Shown piece after piece: positions 60,343 to 64,000 of a stretch of DNA of 64,000 bases; position 1 is the stretch's first letter; every line of letters begins with the position of its first letter. The notes beneath the pieces were generated by a model. The model saw only the letters and a program-made list of their open reading frames with translations, did not search any database and was not told the origin of the DNA. Both the position numbers and the translations under genes were made by a program. The stretch is from a virus: the IMG/VR virus record IMGVR_UViG_3300032242_002920, positions 62,001-126,000 of that record; one strand, given 5' to 3'.

Positions 60343-61332
60343 ATGTCGCATGGAATCACAGACAAGGACACAATGTTCAGCGTCCGCGAAATGCCGTGGC
60401 ATGGTCTTGGTACTGTGCTTGATGAGTACCCCGGATCAATCAAGGAAGCACTAGAGCTTTCAGGTCTTGATTGGTCTGTAGTTCAGCGCCCGGTGCATAT
60501 CCCTATGACAACTATGGTTGGCGGTCAAGAGATTGTTACTTATCCGCAGGCAAATGGTATTTGGGCAAATGTGCGCGAAGATACTAATGATGTGCTTGGT
60601 ATTGTTACTGATCGTTACAAGCCAATTCAAAACCATGAGGCATTTTCTTTCATGGACAATCTGATCGGATCGCAGTTTGATTTCGAGACAGCAGGCAGCT
60701 TGCAGGCTGGCAAGAAGGTGTGGGTACTTGCCCGTATCCCAGATCATGTTGAAGTTGGTGGCGACGAGATTGCACAATATGTGTTTGTTAGCAATACTCA
60801 CGATGGCAAGGCTTCTTGTATCGTAGCCGCCACTCCAATTCGTATTGTTTGCGCTAACACTCTTGGCTGGGCATTGGGTCAGGCCAAGCGCGGTGGACGC
60901 AGCTACACGGTGCGCCATACGGGAGATATCAGTACCAAGCTCCACGAGGCCCGTAACGTAATGAACATGACAATTAATTATTACGAACAATTCAAGCAGT
61001 TTGGAGATCAGATGGCTCTTGAAAAGATTAGCGCCAATGCTCTTGAAACCCGTGTGCTTGATAGGCTTTACCCTGTCGAAGAGGGTATGGGAGATCGCGC
61101 CGTAACTAATCGTGAAGTTGCTAAAGAGGCAATTCTTTCGATTTTTAACGGCATGGGCGTTCGCGGTGATACGACAGGTAACGCGCCGGGTACTAAGTGG
61201 TGCGCTGCCAACGCAATTGCCGAATACACTGATTACGGTCGTAAGATGACTAAGCGTGGCAATCAGGTTGCCCGGTCATTTGATGACAATGCAATCAAGC
61301 AGCGTGGTTTTGAGTTGGTTCTCGCTGCATAA
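60343..61332 (+). CDS. DUF932/phage-plasmid-like protein
   Basis: 329 aa from ATG 60343 after AAGGAGAAG. Starts MSHGITDKDTMFSVREMPWH, and the whole length (PWHGLGTVLDEYPGSIKEAL, AATPIRIVCANTLGWALGQA, RHTGDI) matches DUF932 (TIGR03299), often found on phages and plasmids, function unknown. Likely soluble. Confidence 0.85.
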   Translation: MSHGITDKDTMFSVREMPWHGLGTVLDEYPGSIKEALELSGLDWSVVQRPVHIPMTTMVGGQEIVTYPQANGIWANVREDTNDVLGIVTDRYKPIQNHEAFSFMDNLIGSQFDFETAGSLQAGKKVWVLARIPDHVEVGGDEIAQYVFVSNTHDGKASCIVAATPIRIVCANTLGWALGQAKRGGRSYTVRHTGDISTKLHEARNVMNMTINYYEQFKQFGDQMALEKISANALETRVLDRLYPVEEGMGDRAVTNREVAKEAILSIFNGMGVRGDTTGNAPGTKWCAANAIAEYTDYGRKMTKRGNQVARSFDDNAIKQRGFELVLAA

Positions 61333-61344
61333 TTAATAGAATAC

Positions 61345-61423
61345 GAGGACTCCAGCTAATGACCCTCCCCATTAGCTTCGGATATAAAAGACCATACTCC
61401 CCTTCGCGGCGTCCTCCGCTTTT
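61345..61423 (+). terminator. Compound hairpin/terminator after DUF932 gene
   Basis: GAGGAC (61345-61350) pairs with GTCCTC (61411-61416); inside is GCTAATG/CATTAGC (61355-61376). Alternatively GCGG/CCGC (61406-61419) folds with TTTT following, a terminator. Mutually exclusive pairings are visible. Confidence 0.55.
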
Positions 61424-61444
61424 ACTATTCCTTTAACAATCATA

Positions 61445-61453
61445 TGCTAGGAT
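61445..61453 (+). promoter_or_regulatory. Extended -10 of leaderless gene
   Basis: TGC TAGGAT (61445-61453), with TTACTATTC 17 bp upstream (61422-61430), as at 60228. The +1 falls on the A of ATG 61460. Confidence 0.5.
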
Positions 61454-61459
61454 GTGTTT

Positions 61460-61867
61460 ATGAAAACAAGAACTCTGTATTGCAAAGCAGGTGAGCATGA
61501 GTGGCAGCGTCCGGCCCAGAAGGGTCGCGCACCTCTTAATTGCCCCGAACATAGTGAAGTAAAAACTAATAACAAGATGAGCGGTTTGGATAAGGCTCGT
61601 GCTGCCAAAGCAAGCAAAAAAGTTGAGGCGGAAAAAGAATGGGCCGATAGGGTTGCTGCTGTTATAAACGACCATCGTATGACCGATGGATTGTCAAGCT
61701 ATTCTTACACCGATGCTCGCCATACCACGATCACCAAACTGCAATACATTCAAAATCAATTGTCAAATAATAGAGAAAACAGAGAACCTACTGATATTTC
61801 TATGCTAGAGGATATGCGCGAGAAGATTATGCGCGATCCCTTCAACAGGTCGGGCCATCTATTCTAA
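61460..61867 (+). CDS. Hypothetical protein (135 aa)
   Basis: ATG 61460, without a Shine-Dalgarno, preceded by a promoter positioned for leaderless translation. CKAGEHEWQRPAQKG and NCPEH resemble a zinc-ribbon pair; helical middle. Unknown function. Confidence 0.6.
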   Translation: MKTRTLYCKAGEHEWQRPAQKGRAPLNCPEHSEVKTNNKMSGLDKARAAKASKKVEAEKEWADRVAAVINDHRMTDGLSSYSYTDARHTTITKLQYIQNQLSNNRENREPTDISMLEDMREKIMRDPFNRSGHLF

Positions 61868-61868
61868 G

Positions 61869-61920
61869 TTTTACCTGCCCTTTACTAACGACCTGCTACG
61901 CTGTGCAGCAGCAGTTCACA
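61869..61920 (+). promoter_or_regulatory. Repeated promoter/5'UTR element, copy 1
   Basis: TTTTAC (61869-61874), CTTTAC (61880-61885), -10 TGC TACGCT (61894-61902), then GCAGCAGTT. Spacing TTTTAC to -10 start is 28 bp in all three copies. Precedes the gene at 61940. Confidence 0.65.
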
Positions 61921-61939
61921 ATCAACAAGGAGAAACAAA

Positions 61940-62173
61940 ATGAGAGCAGTATGCCCTAGCTGTGGAAGTGACGCGGTGTTCCTCAGTATGGATGTTGAGG
62001 TTTGCGCCGTATTTGATGATGGTACTATTGAGCTTATCGCCCCCGGTGAGGCTCAGGGATATGGTACGCTCGTCTGTGGCGATTGTGATATCGTTGAGGA
62101 CCGCAGTACCAACAATCGACAGGCTTGGATTCAGGCCGCAATTGATAACTACGATAAGGAGATAGCAGCATGA
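61940..62173 (+). CDS. Zinc-ribbon protein (77 aa)
   Basis: ATG 61940 after AAGGAG. CPSCGSDAVFL and VCGDCDIVED form a CxxC...CxxC ribbon. Its stop overlaps the next gene. Unknown function. Confidence 0.65.
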   Translation: MRAVCPSCGSDAVFLSMDVEVCAVFDDGTIELIAPGEAQGYGTLVCGDCDIVEDRSTNNRQAWIQAAIDNYDKEIAA

Positions 62174-62559
62174 TTACAGGTACGCTTGTAGGTCAGGTCG
62201 CAGTAGACTCAGGTCAGATTATGATTATTGATCCTTGTTATATTAATGCTGATTTTGCAAAAGAGTTTGACCCTAGCACCAAAAATCAGGAGAGTTCGTC
62301 ATACGAAATGAATTATGATGGGTGCTGTAACGCTACTCTGAGCGGCAAGGGTTACGGACAGCTTGAGAACCTTGCTATTGCTTGTGGCACCTTGTACGGT
62401 GACGGTGTGTACCCTGTATACGCAGAGTTTGATAGCCGCAATAGGGTCAAGACTCTCACGATTGACTTTGATCCACAGGAGGACGATAGCCTTTGCGATC
62501 ATTGCGGCGAGGATATGGATTGGGATTGTCGCTGTAATGATGAGGATGAAGAGATCTGA
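62170..62559 (+). CDS. Hypothetical protein with C-terminal Cys cluster
   Basis: 129 aa. Beta-rich (VAVDSGQIMIIDPCYI, GDGVYPVYAEFDS) with CDHCGEDMDWDCRC at the end, possible zinc site. Resembles small phage proteins of the DUF4241-like type; not certain. Confidence 0.58.
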   Translation: MITGTLVGQVAVDSGQIMIIDPCYINADFAKEFDPSTKNQESSSYEMNYDGCCNATLSGKGYGQLENLAIACGTLYGDGVYPVYAEFDSRNRVKTLTIDFDPQEDDSLCDHCGEDMDWDCRCNDEDEEI

Positions 62560-62571
62560 CACTTGTAATTT

Positions 62572-62596
62572 GCCGGAGGGTGTGATACCCTCCGGC
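62572..62596 (+). terminator. 10-bp hairpin after 62170 gene
   Basis: Perfect stem GCCGGAGGGT/ACCCTCCGGC, loop GTGAT, no T-run. Could be a terminator or RNA stability hairpin before the small gene at 62633. Confidence 0.5.
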
Positions 62597-62632
62597 TTAC
62601 GAGTGAAGTGTTCAAATAAATAAAGGAAATAA

Positions 62633-62812
62633 ATGACAAAAGAAGTTGATGCATACGCACTTGGATATGCTCACGCATTAGAGCGTGGTCCCAAGTCTAT
62701 GGAAAGTATTAAGCTAGTAGCGGCATTTGGTGAGAAGGATGCCAAGAAGTATCAAAAGGGCGTAGTTGCTGGCCTTAATCGAATTGTAGAAAATACGCAG
62801 GGTAACAAGTAA
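62633..62812 (+). CDS. Small basic/helical protein (59 aa)
   Basis: ATG 62633 after AAAGGAAAT. Contains DAYALGYAHALERGPKSMES, helical and charged. Followed directly by the next gene. Confidence 0.6.
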   Translation: MTKEVDAYALGYAHALERGPKSMESIKLVAAFGEKDAKKYQKGVVAGLNRIVENTQGNK

Positions 62813-63064
62813 TTGTTTGTTGATACAGAAGCGGAAGTAGTTGATATTGTTCAAGCAATTGATGTTGTGACAAGTATCGTTGGCCGAGTAGCTAAGGAAA
62901 GAAATCAATTTGCTTCGGCAATGATTGATACTGACCTTGATGCGGCGGAGGCAACGGTTCTTGAAACAGAAAAACAATTGACGGCGGCTAGAACGCTGCT
63001 TAATTTTGCGTATGATCTGCTTGGGCAGGAGCCTAGTCCCCCAGCTAACGAGTACGAAGTCTGA
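62813..63064 (+). CDS. Hypothetical protein (83 aa), TTG start
   Basis: Read from TTG 62813 immediately after the previous TAA; no ATG or GTG near the front fits. Long amphipathic helices (AAEATVLETEKQLTAARTLL). Unknown function. Confidence 0.5.
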   Translation: MFVDTEAEVVDIVQAIDVVTSIVGRVAKERNQFASAMIDTDLDAAEATVLETEKQLTAARTLLNFAYDLLGQEPSPPANEYEV

Positions 63065-63120
63065 TTTTACCTGCTCTTTACCCGGCATCTGTTAAGATGC
63101 TGGGTGCAGCAGTTACACAA
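63065..63120 (+). promoter_or_regulatory. Repeated promoter/5'UTR element, copy 2
   Basis: TTTTAC (63065-63070), CTTTAC (63076-63081), -10 TGT TAAGAT (63090-63098), GCAGCAGTT (63106-63114). Precedes 63146. Confidence 0.68.
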
Positions 63121-63145
63121 TACCAATTCCCAAAGGAGGGAAACA

Positions 63146-63376
63146 ATGCCTAAGTATAAAATTCAGGTTCCAGAGGTCCACTATCAGACCGTAGAGGTTG
63201 ATGCTCTTAACGAGGCCGATGCTGTACGAGAGGTTATGGATTACGGTGGAGAGCGCGTCGAAGGCGCACTAGAGTATTCTCATGTAATGGATGAGTATCT
63301 TGTGGAACTTTTGCGCGAGTGTGAATCAGGTGACGGAATCAATCACGATTGGATGATCTGGGAAACAAATGATTAG
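63146..63376 (+). CDS. Hypothetical protein (76 aa)
   Basis: ATG 63146 after AAAGGAGGG. YKIQVPEVHYQTVEVDALNE then ADAVREVMDYGG look like a small alpha/beta domain. Downstream of element copy 2; its 3' end overlaps the next gene. Confidence 0.62.
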   Translation: MPKYKIQVPEVHYQTVEVDALNEADAVREVMDYGGERVEGALEYSHVMDEYLVELLRECESGDGINHDWMIWETND

Positions 63377-63563
63377 TATTGATATTGATAGTGCAAAAGA
63401 GATTGTTCGTATGTTGAATAGTTATGCTGAGGAACTCAATAACGCAATTGATACTCAGGACAATAGCGACGAGATAGTTAGGTATATGGAGGGCGATATT
63501 GCTAATGCTGATATTCTTGTCGCTTACATTGAGCGCAAGCTGTCACCAACAGGCGTTCGCTGA
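63369..63563 (+). CDS. Hypothetical protein (64 aa)
   Basis: ATG 63369, overlapping the previous gene. Helical, acidic (AEELNNAIDTQDNSDEIVRY). Unknown. Confidence 0.55.
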   Translation: MISIDIDSAKEIVRMLNSYAEELNNAIDTQDNSDEIVRYMEGDIANADILVAYIERKLSPTGVR

Positions 63564-63614
63564 TTTTACTCGCCCTTTACCCGCAGTCTGGTATGATGCT
63601 TGCAGCAGTTCAAA
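63564..63614 (+). promoter_or_regulatory. Repeated promoter/5'UTR element, copy 3
   Basis: TTTTAC (63564-63569), CTTTAC (63575-63580), -10 TGG TATGAT (63589-63597), GCAGCAGTT (63602-63610). Precedes 63634. Confidence 0.68.
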
Positions 63615-63633
63615 CTACACAAAGGAGAAACAA

Positions 63634-64000
63634 ATGCATTCACTTAATCATTTTCTTATCAACCTTGATTCTGATGATTTGGCTTTTATTTATCAAAACG
63701 GCAATATCTTTGCTACAGAACATAGTCAGTTCGGTTCATATGTTGAGCGAAAGTTTGATGATAATAATTGGTACACGGCATTGACCGTGACTTACAAGGA
63801 TGGCACACCGACCGCTTTTAGTTCTGACAACTATCGCGGTGGGGTAGACGCTTGGGTTGAGGATCGTGATAGCTGGAACTTTGATGCCGCCGTTGATGCC
63901 GCATACAAGTCTTTGTATTGGGATGTCAATAACAGGATCAATATTCTTACCAACGAAGATCGTAACAATGATCGTGAGTTTCAGTCAATCGAGGATGCTG
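63634..64000 (+). CDS. Hypothetical protein, 5' part (partial)
   Basis: ATG 63634 after AAAGGAG; the frame stays open to the window end. Starts MHSLNHFLINLDSDDLAFIY and looks like a soluble mixed alpha/beta protein. Unknown function; continues beyond 64000. Confidence 0.62.
   Translation, partial: MHSLNHFLINLDSDDLAFIYQNGNIFATEHSQFGSYVERKFDDNNWYTALTVTYKDGTPTAFSSDNYRGGVDAWVEDRDSWNFDAAVDAAYKSLYWDVNNRINILTNEDRNNDREFQSIEDA

Noticed and set aside
1-64000. CRISPR arrays, insertion sequences and integrase
   Set aside because: No regularly spaced repeats, transposase or integrase motifs were seen anywhere in the window.

Overview
The window is part of the genome of a large tailed double-stranded DNA phage (Caudoviricetes). 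It carries virion genes (large terminase, portal, tail and receptor-binding proteins), lysis genes, 13 complete tRNA genes and its own replication machinery, with densely packed genes that overlap by 1-14 bp. No plasmid, integrase, transposase or host chromosomal gene is seen. The host is probably a fairly low-GC actinobacterium. This is inference from several promoters placed so that the mRNA would begin at the start codon, from a Gram-positive type modular endolysin (VanY-like plus GH25), and from overall resemblance to large tRNA-rich actinophages. Major capsid, tape-measure and most tail-tube genes are not here, so the genome extends well beyond both ends.

Layout. 1-6482 (+): four AT-rich tail/adhesin genes with repeated beta modules and a PKD-like domain. 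6479-22141 (-): one long, almost gapless replication and recombination block. In transcription order it holds a SWIM zinc protein, an unknown, a MerR-like protein, a P-loop protein, a DnaC-like loader, a DnaB-like helicase, a zinc protein, a DnaG-like primase, a 54-aa protein, a putative SSB, an 86-aa protein, DnaE-type polymerase, RecA, an Hjc-like nuclease, a PD-(D/E)XK exonuclease, RuvC, a sigma-like HTH protein, a zinc protein, an HTH protein and an SNF2-type helicase. 22191-24160 (+): class II (B12-dependent) ribonucleotide reductase behind a long, hairpin-rich leader. 24200-33131 (+): tRNA array interleaved with two related holin-like proteins, two small predicted membrane proteins (DUF1003-like and low-affinity-iron-permease-like), a large glycosidase, the endolysin and a papain-like cysteine peptidase. 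33197-36020 (+): three tandem paralogous tail-fibre/receptor-binding proteins. 36039-45549 (+): packaging and head genes (terminase, acidic head-associated proteins, portal) ending in an HTH-metallophosphoesterase. 45542-48981 (+): small genes including dNMP kinase and HAD nucleotidase. 48981-59964: very large multidomain proteins of unknown role with zinc motifs, PcfJ-like, nucleotidyltransferase, GNAT-like, YunG-like and SWIM domains; the last large one is on the minus strand. 60274-64000 (+): DUF932 protein and a run of small genes, several behind a thrice-repeated promoter/5'UTR element.

How it works together. The phage supplies helicase, loader, primase, polymerase, SSB-like protein, recombinase and two junction nucleases. 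It supports dNTP supply with NrdJ and a dNMP kinase, and translation with 13 tRNAs, one of them initiator-like. Promoters of sigma-70 type (17-18 bp spacing, often extended TGn -10) lie between tRNAs. Two of them are built into the loop of the upstream terminator. Everything was read by eye; functions resting on motifs alone are marked as such.
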